Positions 41,799 to 55,238 are shown, numbered from the stretch's first letter. The stretch is DNA of 64,000 bases from Chlamydoabsidia padenii (GCA_025330725.1 JAIWND010000002.1:1674001-1738000); one strand, 5' to 3'. A program made the numbers and translations. Notes: generated by a model not told the origin, from the sequence alone.

Positions 41799-42899
41799 AT
41801 GGTAAGACTTGATCTTTGGACAAGAATGGAAAAAAAAAAAAAACAAATTGGTTTGCTTGATATTGATATTCTTATCTTATTATATATATATATTAGGATT
41901 ACGAAGACTCTTTCCCCAGTGCACCTGTGCGTTATGCCTTTGACGATAGCGACGATGACGAATTGGAAACCACTGATACCACAAGTAATGCTATTACCAT
42001 TGGCCTAGTGGAACCTTTCCCGGAAAAACCTTGTACTCTTGTCCTTGGTGTTAATGCAGGTGCTTCTTACATTAAAGCTCTCAACACTGCAGTTAATGGT
42101 CATATCATCAATGAAGTAAGTAAACAGTATTCCTCCTTACCCCTTCCATAACATTAACACAGATCTCTCTTTTTTTAATAGGGTCAAAAGGCTAAAAATA
42201 GGGTGGATGCTGATATATCAACGGGAGATGATATTGTTTGTATCTCCTTCCCTAACGTTGATACAAAGGATGCCAATACTTATGCACAAATGGTCTTTAA
42301 CTTACCAGGACTGACGGTGGAAAGGTAATTGTCAATAAAAAGTAAATGATGATTACTTACAGACTGATTTTTTTGTTTTTGTTTCATAGGGTGATTCTTT
42401 TGGATTCCTTTATTTCTACTGATTATACCTGTCGACAATGGGGTAATGATCCTCGACCACCCTTCCTTCGCGTCTTACAAACATCATCAACAACAAAGGT
42501 AAAAGTGATACGATCAAGTGGATCTGGTATTTGATTAATCCCTTCTAACTCAATCAATACTGTAGTTACCCGATATGAACCAGTATGAAGCACCTAATCT
42601 TGTCAAGGATCTATCTGCCGCCCTATTGGCTCACGTAAGTGTCTTCTATTAGCAACAATATCTACAAAGGCACTAACTTCTTCTTTTTCTAGTGCGAAAT
42701 CCATGGAATTCCTTGTTATGGTCTCTTTAGTCTACAGGAATCACTCTTGGGTAAACATATCATCACACAAGATACATGCATTGCTTATTCCCAAGGTCTG
42801 CACAAACTTGGTATTGAATTACCAATTGACAACAACAAATTGAATAAAGTCATAAAACAAGGTGGGGTCGACGAACATCATCATCGATTATATCTCTAG
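41799..42899 (+). CDS. Proteasome assembly chaperone 1 (PAC1/PSMG1) like
   Basis: Six exons (41799-41801, 41897-42115, 42182-42324, 42390-42498, 42566-42634, 42693-42899) give 249 residues. The initiator ATG stands alone in the first coding exon, directly followed by a GTAAGA donor; the frame then continues DYEDSFPSAPVRYAFDD. PAC1-like features are an acidic N-terminus, CTLVLGVNAGASYIKALN, the stretch RPPFLRVLQTS and EAPNLVKDLSAALLAHCEIHGIPC. It would pair with PAC2 to assemble the alpha ring of the 20S proteasome. Assignment rests on pattern resemblance to PSMG1 and is fairly sure; yeast Pba1 is too diverged to compare by eye. Confidence 0.75.
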
Positions 42900-43152
42900 T
42901 TCCTTCTTTCCCTACACTTTTTTTTAGTATTAATGTTTTAATAAATAAAAGATGTTTTATTATAAATAATTTACAAAAAAGCGATATCCAGTTGGATTCA
43001 ATGGCTATTAACTAAATAGGATGTGTGTGTGTATGGGTGAATGACATGCAGTATGTCAAGTGGTAGAATAAAAATAGGGTTGAAGGATATACAAAAGTCA
43101 AACAAGTTTGGATTGACAAGTGTTCATAGAAGTATATTATATTGAGACCCAT

Positions 43153-43317
43153 TTAAACAGCTAAAAGTTGGCCAAATTGACGCAAGAAGACGACGGCACC
43201 AGTAAAGACAGTGAGAGATAAGGCAATGTTGATGTTTCCTTGACGGTTTTCCGGAGCAAACAATTCGTGTTTGATGGATTGAGTGAAGGATTGAGGTTGT
43301 TCTAGTTGACGAGCCAT
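43153..43317 (-). CDS. Small tail-anchored mitochondrial protein, Tom6-like
   Basis: A single-exon frame of 54 residues: a short soluble part (SFTQSIKHELFAPENRQG) and one C-terminal helix (IALSLTVFTGAVVFLRQFGQLL). The PENR followed by a hydrophobic helix resembles fungal Tom6, a small subunit that stabilises the outer-membrane TOM complex. Size and topology fit; sequence support is limited. It is divergent with the acyl carrier protein gene. A partial promoter motif (TTTCAAATCCAAT) lies about 75 bp upstream. Confidence 0.6.
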   Translation of the reverse strand: MARQLEQPQSFTQSIKHELFAPENRQGNINIALSLTVFTGAVVFLRQFGQLLAV

Positions 43318-43752
43318 TGTATCGTTGACAGAATGAGGAAGAGAGTAAAGAAGGGAGGAGAAAAAATAAAAAAAAACTCTCTAGTATACCTGGGTTTCAA
43401 ATCCAATGTGGCTTTTTGCTTTCCCCTTGAATCAATGTATCATGAAAAGTGATCTTTTATATGATGAAACAAGTCAATAAAAATTGTTTTTTCATATTAT
43501 GATGAACATGATTCCTTTAACAGTGTAGTCTACCTTGTTCCTTTCTTTTTGCCTTGAGAGAAGGGACATTGGGTTGCCTCATTTTACGGGGTACTTTGAT
43601 TTTAATTCCCGCCTCCCCCCTGCTCTGGTGGTGGGAAAAATTTAGCTCACGCGCGGACTTGTATTCTTTATTTTTTTCCTATTCCATTTTCTCTCTCTCT
43701 CTCTCTCTCTCTTTTCTTTCACTTTAATCCACCTTCTTATTACTCTATAATC
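43318..43752. other. Divergent promoter region of the Tom6-like and ACP genes
   Basis: Element TTTAATTCCCGCC at 43601-43613, about 140 bp before the ACP ATG, followed by a (CT)n tract at 43690-43711. Confidence 0.5.
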
Positions 43753-44161
43753 ATGTTCCGCCCTACTCTTTTACTCAATGCTGCTTCCAAAGCTACTCTT
43801 TACCGATCTGCACCTGCCTTCAGCCGCTTCTACTCTGCTGGTGCTCTCTCTCAAGCCGATATTGAATCCCGCGTTTTGGAAATCTTGAAGGGTTTTGATA
43901 AAGTCGATCAATCCAAGGTAAAGTGACAGTTAAAGGAAAGGGTGATATGTAAATACTAACTAGTATTGAATTGTTTTTGTTTAGGTCTCTCTCGATGCTA
44001 ACTTTGTCACTGATCTCGGTCTCGATAGCTTGGACACTGTCGAAGTCGTGATGGCCATTGAAGAAGATTTCTCTGTGGAAATCCCTGACAAGGAAGCCGA
44101 TGATATCAAGACTCCTCGTCAAGCTGTGGAATATATCTCTCACCGAAGTGATGCTCATTAA
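43753..44161 (+). CDS. ACP1: Mitochondrial acyl carrier protein (ACP1/NDUFAB1)
   Basis: Two exons (43753-43917, 43985-44161) give 113 residues. A basic, Ser/Ala-rich presequence ([18 protein letters not shown], to about residue 30) targets mitochondria. The carrier domain has [23 protein letters not shown] with the pantetheine-accepting Ser in DSL, then [20 protein letters not shown]. It carries growing acyl chains in type II fatty acid synthesis for lipoate, and is also a subunit of complex I and of the Fe-S/LYR machinery. The intron follows the presequence and helix 1. The partner synthase gene CEM1 is 10 kb downstream. Confidence 0.97.
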
Positions 44162-44227
44162 AACGGTGGATTCTTTGGCTTTAATTAGGTGACCATTATT
44201 TAGACATCCTTTTATACATATATACAA

Positions 44228-44251
44228 CTACACACACACACACACACACAC
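44228..44251. repeat. (AC)n microsatellite
   Basis: About 11 AC units in the 3' flank of ACP1. Confidence 0.8.
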
Positions 44252-44687
44252 CTACACCTCCACCTCCACCACCAATCCCCCTTTTTAGTTTGGTTTGAAT
44301 AAAAAAAAAAAAACAATATTTAAATATGGTAATATAATGATTTGTGTTTGTGATTGGACGGGGGGGGAATATACTATTGGTTTTAGGGTCTTTATAAAAG
44401 AAGTATAGGGAATAGCAGCAGGATGCTTGCAAGGCCGCTATCATCTTATAACTTGGGATATAAATGACTTGCTCAACTTGGGATGGACAAGTAGTGCTCT
44501 ATTCACATGTATATTACCTTCCTTGTACCAGCAATCATTATACTTTTTATTGCACTACATTTTATAAAGAACAATTATAATAGAACTTACTAATGGTCCG
44601 TATAGTTTCCTCTTGGTTACTACGAATGTCAGATCTACTCGGGGAAATCTACTCATAGGATTGGCCGGAGCACAAACAGTTAAAGCC

Positions 44688-44702
44688 GGCGGGATTTGAA
44701 AA
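44688..44702. promoter_or_regulatory. GGCGGGATTTGAAAA element without an assigned gene
   Basis: Strong consensus copy upstream of an isolated ATG plus splice donor at 44784. Confidence 0.45.
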
Positions 44703-45419
44703 TGTAGCCAGATCTATTTATTTCAATTTTTTTATTTTTATTTTTATTTTTTTATTTTCTTCTCTCATTCAACTCATCCTGGACGATGGATTACTCTTGG
44801 TAAGTCACAAATACCTCTTTCTCTCTCTCTCTTGACTAGTGCATTACATAAAATGTGATGATATCTTTGGTAAACGTGAAAGGATGTAAATCCAGTTCTC
44901 TACCCTTGACTGCACATGTTTGGAAGTGCCCCTTTATCTTTTATTGTGGGCTGCCTTCGTGTTTTGTAAACTGGGTGGGAAAGGATGACGAAAACCGAGG
45001 CATTCTATCTGAATCTATTATGTATTACAAGTAGTATCTTATTGGACCCTTTGACTATAACTCTTTACTAACTCGGCTTTTTAGTCATTTGAGTAAATAG
45101 GTCTTGCCTTCCCAAAACTGTCCCTGTCAAATACATATCATTTAATGGCTTGACTAGTTATATAAATTCCTCTAGTTTTTAGATACTTATCTTGATTATA
45201 AATAAATAATAAAATGGCCATCTTATTAGATAATGTTTACTTTATCAATGTAGTTTGTTTGGGTTGCCTCTTCTTCACCACCCGCTTTGGTGCGTCACAA
45301 AAGGCGGGCTTCATTTTTTGTTTTGATTTTTATTCCCCCGCTCTCTCTTTTTTCTTTTTCTCTTGCTTTATTCCACCTTCCACTTACTCCCCTCTCTTTT
45401 AACGTATATTCATTACACA

Positions 45420-45970
45420 ATGGCGTCTGCTACTAACTGGGAATACCCTGAACACCAACAATTCGAACGGTAAACTAACAAATATACACCTCACGATTCA
45501 ACGGATCATTCATTCATCACTTTATTGTCACATAGTGTCCCCACATTAGATCAAATTGATCGCAAGGACCACAAGGGTAAGGAATGGATATCAATATACT
45601 GCTTCGTTTTACTAATATCATTCCTACTCTTTACTCACCCTTTTTTTTTTTTATCTAGCTGTTTATGCCGCTCGCCACCAAAAGATTCGGGACGACTGGG
45701 TAAAGGCCATGGAAGCCCGTATCATCAAGGAAAAGTTGGACGAATGTTACAAAACCGAAGGTGTCAACCATTGTAAGTAGGGCGAGGGAATGAACTTGTT
45801 ATCTACACAATACTGTAGATACATAACTATGGGTTTAATGTTGAATTTTGATACTCACTTGAACATTCCTGTTTGTAGATGCCAGTTGTCGGGATTTGGC
45901 CGATCTTTACCTCAAGGCTATCAAGGAAAACCGTGTTGAAGGTTACCGCAAGAAGAACCCCAGCTCATAA
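45420..45970 (+). CDS. NADH:ubiquinone oxidoreductase subunit, NDUFB10/PDSW type
   Basis: Four exons (45420-45469, 45536-45576, 45659-45772, 45879-45970) give 98 residues. RVPTLDQIDRKD, the basic AARHQKIRDDWVKAMEARII helix, KLDECYKTEGVNHYASCRDLADLYLKAI and VEGYRKKN follow the pattern of fungal NDUFB10 accessory subunits, including the two spaced Cys residues of the intermembrane-space fold. It would sit in the distal membrane arm of complex I. It is short compared with animal NDUFB10 but similar to fungal versions. It lies next to ACP1, also a complex I subunit. Confidence 0.8.
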
Positions 45971-46224
45971 ATTATGCAACACGACAATCTACATCAACCA
46001 CAAACCATCACTTGCACCTCACCTTCATATGCACCTACCTAGTTTCTTTGTCTGGTTTATTATATCTGCTTTGAATAAACAATTTTTCCCCCAATCCTAT
46101 TTGACTTTATGTTTTTACAAATAAAAAGTATTTAATCTAACTCTATTACCGTATTACTCTGTACTAGTTTTAGGGTATGGGGGGGGGGAGGGTTACAATG
46201 CTAGAGGATAATGACACTCATTTT

Positions 46225-46237
46225 TTTAAATCCCGCC
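46225..46237. promoter_or_regulatory. TTTAAATCCCGCC element
   Basis: Recurrent motif 75 bp before an isolated ATG (46313) whose frame ends soon after a GTAACC donor. The intended gene is not clear. Confidence 0.4.
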
Positions 46238-46329
46238 AGGGGTGATTTATTGGTCTCTCTCTTTTTCCCCCTCTTCCTCCCTCTTCTTCTCAACATTGAT
46301 CAGCAATACTCCATGTGGAATTACTCACC

Positions 46330-46840
46330 TATTACTTTGTCGGCGTCTCCATTCTCCATAAAAAGGTAACCCATTGAAACAAGAATCGTACTTCGTCAAC
46401 TCTTACTAGGTCGGCCATCCTTCCATTGTTGCTGAAATGACTCGACTTTGGTGAACACAAGTAAGTCCATTGATTAACTTTTTGGTGAGGAATGGTTTTA
46501 CTCACCACCATTTGGTTTTGATCGTTTGACTGTAGACTGATAACTGACTGGGCCAAAGGACAACCGAGCAACTGTAAATCATAATTGGGGCGATGGGTGA
46601 TATCATATGGCATATAGTCTGTTTTGGCTAAAGGTAATTTGCGCAAGGCCACTAATCTTGATTCCTATTATATATTTGTTTAGTGGATTACTACTACACA
46701 CTTGAGCTAATCTTTTTCTCCTTTTAACTATTATGCATGTCAAAGACGATCTGAAATGCAAAGGTTCTTCCTTGGTGGTATATATATGAAAACAAGGTAA
46801 GTACATGGGCAAAAAGGAATGGGTAGACTGGATCACTATT
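46330..46840 (-). CDS. Possible unassigned multi-exon gene, minus strand
   Basis: Minus-strand blocks look coding. One with LVALRKLPLAKTDYMPYD and NYDLQLLGCPLAQSVISLQS (about 46515-46660) ends at a GTGAGT donor (about 46507). It could join SFQQQWKDGRP (about 46410-46445) and then NGDADKVI, which ends at a GTGAGT donor near 46330. Upstream KEEPLHFRSSLTCIIVKRRKRLAQV (about 46700-46775) would be an earlier exon, but the joining intron would be only about 35 nt. No start, no stop and no family were fixed. Confidence 0.25.
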
Positions 46841-46883
46841 TGTATTAACAGTGGTGGTAGATATCAACCAGATAGAGTTAACA

Positions 46884-46916
<33 letters not shown>

Positions 46917-47861
46917 GTGATAATGCCACCCATAGGTACACATACACGATATGGAACGACTATTAGCATTTTACAAAAGACGCCCAACTTGCAAAACATC
47001 AAGGCAACTTATCAAGATCTAAACTAGAACCATATGGTGGGTGACGATCATGGCGATCCTTATCATTAATATGGTCAACTACAAAATTGGAACTTGATCT
47101 AGTGATGCTTGTAATAAAGACCACGGTACACTTGATTCTGGCGAATTGAAAATGAATTGGAATGGACATCAATAATACTGGATCGACACTAAACATGGAT
47201 CTTATCACTGACTCATACCTCGTATAATAAGCAATACATTAACATCGTCTTTTGGAACTACTACTCAACTATATAACTATGGATTCAATCACTATGGATA
47301 AAATATCAACAGGTTATCTCCCCTACACACAAGATGGAATTGACGCCATATTGATTACTGGATGCAATTGAAATGTCTCTATACTCATCTTTCTTTGGAT
47401 TAATAACAACAACAACAACAACATGGATAAAACGACTAGTTTTACTGGTAAGATATAATATGATCATATCTATTGTCTTCATTGTTTTACCGTTATCTGG
47501 TGAAATGATGAGGAGATTAGGTTTAATGTTTCAGTTTTTTATTTGACCCAACTCATTTAATACAAATATAGCTTTATTGATCTTCCCTTTTTTATGATAT
47601 ATTGATTCTTTTATGGTCCACATTGCTATTTACTTTATGGAACAACAAATATTAATTAAACAAGCATCAAGGTAAACTCTCTTTTGGGATCAAGTCTATA
47701 TAAAAAGGTAAACTTTTCTTCTCCTTCCATTCTTCTTCTTTATCCACAGTATATTTTGTACTTTGTATTCTTCTCTTGTTTTTTTTTTTTTTTTTAATTC
47801 TCCCCTGTATTACTTTGTTGTATTCTAAACACTCACTCATCTTACTTTAACTTTATTTATC
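46841..47861. other. Intergenic region, GAPDH upstream
   Basis: A 28-nt T run lies at about 46889-46916. Short minus-strand frames occur near 47000-47200 without support. A (CAA)n tract lies near 47410, and a long pyrimidine-rich leader (47700-47860) is typical of a highly expressed fungal gene. Confidence 0.45.
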
Positions 47862-49150
<1,289 letters not shown>

Positions 49151-49299
49151 TTCTTCTTGTTTTACTCTTCCTTCCATTTGATTATTCCCCCCCTTCTCAT
49201 TTGTATCTGTTTATCTCTGTTCCAATTATGTATTCTATGTTTGATTCAATTATGCCCCCCCCCATATGCTACTATTATATACCTCCTCCTCCACCGCAT

Positions 49300-49410
49300 C
49301 TACACACACACACACACATACACACACATACACACACATACACACACAACACACATACACACACAATACACACACACACACACCCAACACACATAACATA
49401 CACAAACTAT
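49300..49410. repeat. CA-rich imperfect microsatellite
   Basis: About 110 bp of (CA)n interrupted by TA and AA, in the 3' flank of GAPDH. The His/Thr-rich frames across it are artefacts. Confidence 0.85.
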
Positions 49411-50397
49411 CATATTAAATAATAAAGAACCTGTCTTTTAAAACATACACACATATTTGATCTATTCTTTTTTAGGACACTCGATCATGCAAATGGTCGT
49501 CGTCGGGATTTAAAAAATAAAAAAGTGGGGCGGGAAAGAGTTGACAATCCAGTCAGATGAGATGATACTGTTTATGAAGCAATGATGATTCATTGTAGTC
49601 CTTGATAAAATATCAATCACATGAGTAAAATGACAGAGATGCGAATCGATTGTCTTTAGTATACCATTTCATGCCGAAAAGTCCTTGGCTCAGATCTCGG
49701 TAGGTCACATCCCGAGAAGTAAAGGTGAGAAACAAAGGTGCTGCTGATGAGAAAGTATTATTGTTGTACGGTACATCTATATGTTTGCATGCGGTTTGTT
49801 TGTTTTTGTTTCTTTTTACTAATCATAAGCAGGCGGAGTTTAAAATATAAACAAAGGAAAGGTCATTTGGCAACAAAAAAAAAAAAAAAGATAGTCAATG
49901 TCTTCTCCCTATCATGATTTTCTTTATACCACACCACATCACACCACCTCTTTTTTCTTCCTTGACAGCCCAAGAGTGATGTTTTGCGGATTTCAAATTC
50001 CGACTGTTGGCGGTCAGTGTAAAAATAGAAAAAGGATATTTATATCACTAAAAGTGATACAAAGAAGCAAGTATAGTGGAATTCAGCCCCCTCCCCCGAT
50101 CGCTTTATCTCAAAAATAAATACAAGAAGGGCGTTTGCCAAGGTTATTATATATGATATATAATGTCTTAATAATACATTTTTGATTGATCCATTTTTTC
50201 AGACTGAGCGGGAGATGGGATGTCTCGGACAAAATTCACCCGTCTGAGTAGGAATCTCCAAAAAAAAAAAAAAAAGCCTTCCAAAATTAATTCTATTTCC
50301 TCACTCCTTTTAATTTTCTTCTTTCTTTCTTTCTTTTTTTCTTTCTTTCTTCCACTTTTTTTTTTATATACTCTTTGCTTATTCTTCACCTCTTGCC
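49411..50397. other. Intergenic region upstream of the VTC gene
   Basis: Motif copies lie at 49502-49516 (GTCGGGATTTAAAAA), with weaker relatives near 49832 (GGCGGAGTTTAAAA) and 49985-50002 (GCGGATTTCAAATTCCG, almost palindromic). An A run lies near 50265, with a pyrimidine leader before the VTC ATG. No gene is supported. Confidence 0.45.
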
Positions 50398-53061
50398 ATG
50401 AAATTCGGTCAAGAGCTACAGGACAACATTTACGAACCTTGGCGGTTTGAATACGTCGCCTACGATGTGATTAAAAAAGATATGAAGAATCGACAACTTA
50501 CACATGGGTGGACTGACCAAGATGAAAAGGACTTTGAAAGCACTCTACGGCTGGAAGCGGACAAAGTCGACCTCTTCATCACACGTAAACAGCGGGAAAT
50601 TGACTCACGAATAGCTTACTGTGATCGGATTCTTGTCCAACAACGACCCAGCATTCAACATTCCTTGTACGAATCCATGGACGACTCACTCACTGATATT
50701 CTCACCGACCTCAATGATCTTGCCAAATTCACACGATACAATTACTTGGGAATCCAGAAACTTATCAAGAAACACGACAAGTATACACAACGCAATCGGC
50801 AGGAACTCTTGGTGGATATCGTCCGAAACAAGTCATTGGATCGACAACGGTTTGATGTGGCGCTAGTCAAGATATCTGCACTTCACGACTTGTGCCGTCT
50901 CCATGGTGAATCAAGAACTGGAAACGCTGCTGCTGGTTTGGATCAAAATGCCTTTGAACGTGCTACCGCCAAATACTGGGTCCATCCTGATAATGTGACC
51001 GAACTCAAGGCCATCCTTCTCTTCCATCTTCCTGTCTTGGTCTTCAATCCCAACAAACCCATTGAACCCGAAGACAGTGCCATCTCATCGGTATACTTTG
51101 ATAACAAGGACTTTGATCTCTATGGTGGTCGGCTTCAACGGGATGAAGGTGCCGAAGCTATTCGTTTACGGTGGTATGGTCCCATGTCATCCAAGTCTAT
51201 CTTTATCGAACGCAAGACTCATCATGCTCCTTGGTTGGATGGTGCCTCTGTCAAGGATCGATTCAGGCTGGATGAACCTCAGGTGAATGACTTTTTACAA
51301 GGTCACTATACTGCTGATCAGGTGGCAGTGGATATGAAGACGAAACAAGGTATGGCTCAAGACGCAGTAGAGGCAAATCACTTTATTGCTTCAGGTATTC
51401 AACGTTCTGTGGCGGAAAAACAACTCGAACCGGTGATGCGTGTCTTTTACAACCGAACTGCTTTCCAAGTACCTGGCGATCAACGACTTCGACTCTCTCT
51501 GGATACTGATCTCACTTTTATTCGTGAAGATGGGCCTGATCGACGCAAAAACAACAATTGGCGACGACAAGATGTGGGGGTGGATTATCCTTTTGACTAT
51601 TTACCTGATGCTGAAGTCTATCGATTCCCTTATGCTGTGTTGGAAACCAAGTTACAAACTCATCTTGGTCAAGAACCTCCAGAATGGCTGACTCGTCTAT
51701 TGGATTCTAAATTGGTGTATGAAGTGCCACGATTCTCGAAATACTTGCAAGGGGCGGCTCACTTTTGGTCTCCTCAATTACCTCTATTGCCATGGTGGCT
51801 GGGTGATTTACAACAATTGGATATTCGAAATGCCAAACAACCTACTGGTAATTTTACTGGTCTTTCTCGGTCTAAGAGTTTGAAGCCTTTGATTGATGGT
51901 CGGTATCGAATGGGTTATTTGGAATCTCAATTGGAAAAACGTGCCACTTTGACCAGGAAATCGAGTCAAGCAGCTAAACGTGCAGCCTCTTTACGAAACA
52001 ACAACAACAGCAGTAATATACCTCCAAACTCCTCTTCTCCAGCAAGTGAATATACAGCAACCGTCATCACTCCACCTTTACCTGTTTCTACTGCCAATCG
52101 ACAGTTATCAGCTGATCCTTTCGCCGATCCTATCTGGCGACAAAATTCCAACACATCTAGTGAAAACTTGCAGCCACAAAATCAACAATATCAACAACAT
52201 TACACAGCAGCAAGACAACGTGTGGGGATGTATGATTACATTGATGGATCATCTACCGAACACCTCATGGGCAACCGAACTCCTCGATCTTCTGTCATGA
52301 ATCATAATTTGACCAGTCGCGATGCTCTTTATGGTGGTACTCCTCGGCGGGAGGAAATGGATGTGATTGTGATCGACCAAAGTGGTGGTATTCCTTACTC
52401 GAAAAAGGGCAAGAAAGGCAACAAAGGTGGTACCGACATGGTTGAAGGTGGTGGTGGTGGTGGTGGTAAAAAGAAGAAGAAGGATAAAAGCAATCGTATC
52501 GAACCCAAAATCTTCTTTGCAAACGAACGTACTTTTATTCATTGGGTAAGTGAATATGATCTGTTTAACTTTTTACCATGTTTTGCTAACCTCATCTTTT
52601 TTTTTTCTTTCTTTCTTCCCTACTAGTTGTACTTTGCTGCTCTGTTATTGACAACTGCTATTACACTATTGAACTTTGGTGATCATACAACAAGGATTGC
52701 TGGTGGTGTCTTCTTTGGGATCGCTTTCTTGTTTGCTATTTATTCTTTCTTCCGGTACAGGTGGCGTGCTTATCGAATTCAAAACAGACCCACTGAACGA
52801 TACGATGATCTTTATGGTAAAGGGAAAAAGGACTCATCATTAGACTATATACTCACTCTTTACTTTTAGGTCCCATTGGTCTTTGCATCCTCTTAGTAGG
52901 CGCCCTGATTGTAAGTTGACTGAAAAAGAAAAAAAAAAAAGGAAGGCTCTTGTATACCCAACTAACTGACTCTTCTTCTCTAGTTGAACTTTGTCCTTCA
53001 ATATCAACGACCTCCATCATCATCTGGCTATCTTAATACAAACACTACTGTGTCGACTTAG
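50398..53061 (+). CDS. Vacuolar transporter chaperone (VTC) subunit: SPX, polyphosphate polymerase and DUF202 domains
   Basis: Four exons (50398-52545, 52627-52816, 52870-52910, 52984-53061) give 818 residues. The SPX domain (1-160) starts MKFGQELQDNIYEPWRFEYVAY and senses inositol pyrophosphates. The VTC tunnel domain (about 190-500) has SSVYFDNKDFDLYGGRLQR, EAIRLRWYG and SIFIERKTHHAPW, retaining the Arg and Lys residues expected of an active Vtc4-like polymerase. A Ser/Asn/Gln-rich linker of about 200 residues follows. The C-terminus has three membrane helices starting FANERTFIHWLYFAALLL. Such subunits make polyphosphate from ATP and thread it into the vacuole. Whether it is Vtc4 or Vtc2/3 is undecided: catalytic residues suggest Vtc4, total length suggests Vtc2/3. 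Confidence 0.9.
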
Positions 53062-53586
53062 ATCATTCCCTTCCCCTTGCACTTTATCTATCTTTTTGTT
53101 TTAATTTTTACTTGACTTCTTTATTTACAACAACCTCTCTTTTTACCCACATAGTCTAGTATGTTTTTGTGTTTTATTTATTTATATGTTTTTTATCACT
53201 ATACTTTGACAATCTCAATAAAACTAATACAGTACGTATATATCATTTAACGCATGTATCTCTTTGAACGGAGTGATGAAGGGGTATGTAGGGGTGTTAC
53301 AATGCACCCATGTAATCATAAGGGTGATCATTGTCATAAATATTTGGGGGGAGTGTTGTGCATGGCAAAAAGTCAAGGTGGGGGGGGATCATCATCTTGG
53401 TTGATCCTTGTTCATGCATCTTGAAATAAGTAGGGTCTAAAAGAGGAAACCCACACGACAGCACACGATGCATAATCCCAACACATAGAAGCCCAAAATA
53501 TAAATGGTTGGTTTAAAAGATGGTTTATTTACATTACAAATCGGTAAGAGGGGAGTAAAATCTATAGCTATTGTTTAACACCTGTT
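53062..53586. other. Spacer between convergent VTC and CEM1 genes
   Basis: 3' flanks of both genes, with AATAAAA near 53218 and G-rich runs near 53345-53390. No gene is seen. Confidence 0.5.
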
Positions 53587-55153
53587 CTATTCTAGTTGAG
53601 AGAAGCACAAAGTTGCGTTAGTACCACCAAATCCAAAGCTATTTGTCAAAGCTGCCCTAATTGTCTTGTTAGTTTGAGCTTCCAAAGGGACATAGTTCAG
53701 ATTGAATTCTTCCTTGTTCGACAGGTTATGCAAGTTCAATGTAGGAGGCAAGGTATTCTAGAAAAAAACAAAACAGAATTAGTATCATCGTATTTCCCCT
53801 CTTTTTTTTTTTTTTTTATTTTTTTTATTCCCTTCATCGCATTACGTTTTTAAGCGCCAAAATGGTAAAGATGGCCTCAACCGATCCAGCAGCACCTAAT
53901 AAATGACCAGTGGCGCCTTTTGTAGAAGACACATGGACTTGATCCCAATACCCATCAAACACCGACTTGATTGCTTGATTTTCGGCCGCATCGCCTACCG
54001 CCGTACTTGTCGCATGCGCATTTACATAATCCACCTGAGAAGCATCCAATTTCGCCGCTGCCAAAGCACGTCGCATCGAGAGCATGGCCCCCTTGCCTGA
54101 TTTTGGTGGCGCCGTCATATGATGAGCATCCCCCGACAGTCCATACCCTTTGAGTTCCGCATAGATCTTGGCCCCGCGTTGTTTCGCATGGTCGTATTCT
54201 TCCAACACCACCATACCCGCTCCTTCACCCATCACGAATCCTGCCCGGTCCTGGTCAAACGGTCTGGACGCTTCGGTCGGTTTGGTTTCAAAGCCGGTTG
54301 CCAATGATTTCGCCCGTGCAAAGCCTGCTACCGCCAATGGATGGATCGCCGCCTCTGTGCCTCCGGCTACCATCACGTCCGCATCGCCGTACTGGATAAA
54401 TCGCATCGCATCACCAATGGAATGAGCACCCGTCGTACATGCTGTGGAGACCGCGTGGTTGGGGCCTTGGAAGCCGTATTTCATCGTCAAGTGTCCTGCT
54501 GCCATGTTGATCAAGATTCGAGGTACAAACATGGGTGATACTTTTCTTGGTCCCTATATATATAAAAGATATCAGTTTGTTAACTAGGACAGTCTATATG
54601 TGTTTATTCCCAACTTGCCCCGGATGTAAATGATAGTGATGTTGATACAATGTCTTCAAAGCTTCCCATTCCAGATCCTATACAGACACCCTAAATAGAA
54701 TAAAGAAGAGAGTTATACTACTGTCAGCTTCTTACTTTTTTTTTGTTTTATTACCGTTCTTTCTTTTTCCGTGATAGATTCTGGAGCCCAATCAGCGTCT
54801 TGAAGAGCTTGTCGTGCAGCAGCAATGGCATATTGTGTAAACGTGGCCATGACTCGGTCATCCTATAAAAATAAAATAAACCCAAGGCATTAGTTTATTT
54901 ATTTTGAACCATTGATAAAATGTCTTTTCTTTACCCCAGGATCTAACCAGTCAGAAGAAGTGAATTGACCTTGTTCAATGGGACCTCTTGGTACAAGGGC
55001 AGCAATTTTCACAGGAAGTGATTCAAATGCAGGTTGATCAGCCAAAGACACAATTCCACAATGCCCCTTGATAAGATTATTCCAAGCAGATTTGACACCC
55101 ACACCTACAGGAGTCACTAATCCAAGACCTGTCACCACTACACGTCGTGCCAT
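53587..55153 (-). CDS. CEM1: Mitochondrial 3-oxoacyl-[acyl carrier protein] synthase (Cem1)
   Basis: Five exons (55153-54935, 54862-54755, 54690-54619, 54553-53846, 53757-53587) give 425 residues. KAS II features: [28 protein letters not shown], catalytic Cys in [25 protein letters not shown], the two His in [12 protein letters not shown] and [12 protein letters not shown], and the final [12 protein letters not shown]. It extends acyl chains on mitochondrial ACP to make the lipoate precursor. Intron 3 uses a GC donor (GGG|GCAAGT); a GT donor two bases further breaks the frame. No long presequence is seen before RRVVV, so targeting must rely on the short basic start or an upstream exon. Confidence 0.95.
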
Positions 55154-55238
55154 GATGGTTATGTTTGTTTAAAAATAAAAGAAGGTGAAAGAAAGGTAAA
55201 GTTTTATAATCCGCCTTTTTTGAAACATAAGAAAAATA

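Larger units (their letters stand above)
44162..45419. other. Long intergenic region with an orphan promoter
   Basis: A perfect GGCGGGATTTGAAAA element (44688-44702) is followed 81 bp later by ATG GAT TAC TCT TG and a GTAAGT donor at 44784-44802, exactly the layout of real genes here, but no downstream exon could be joined. The rest is AT-rich, with a weaker GC element near 45327-45341 before NDUFB10. Confidence 0.4.

Noticed and set aside
50168..50389. Minus-strand Lys-rich frame
   Set aside because: Complement of the pyrimidine-rich VTC leader; no conserved content.
54611..54690. GT donors for CEM1 exon 3 (GTATCA or GTTGGG)
   Set aside because: The first removes a conserved stretch and the second breaks the frame; the GC donor restores the family sequence.
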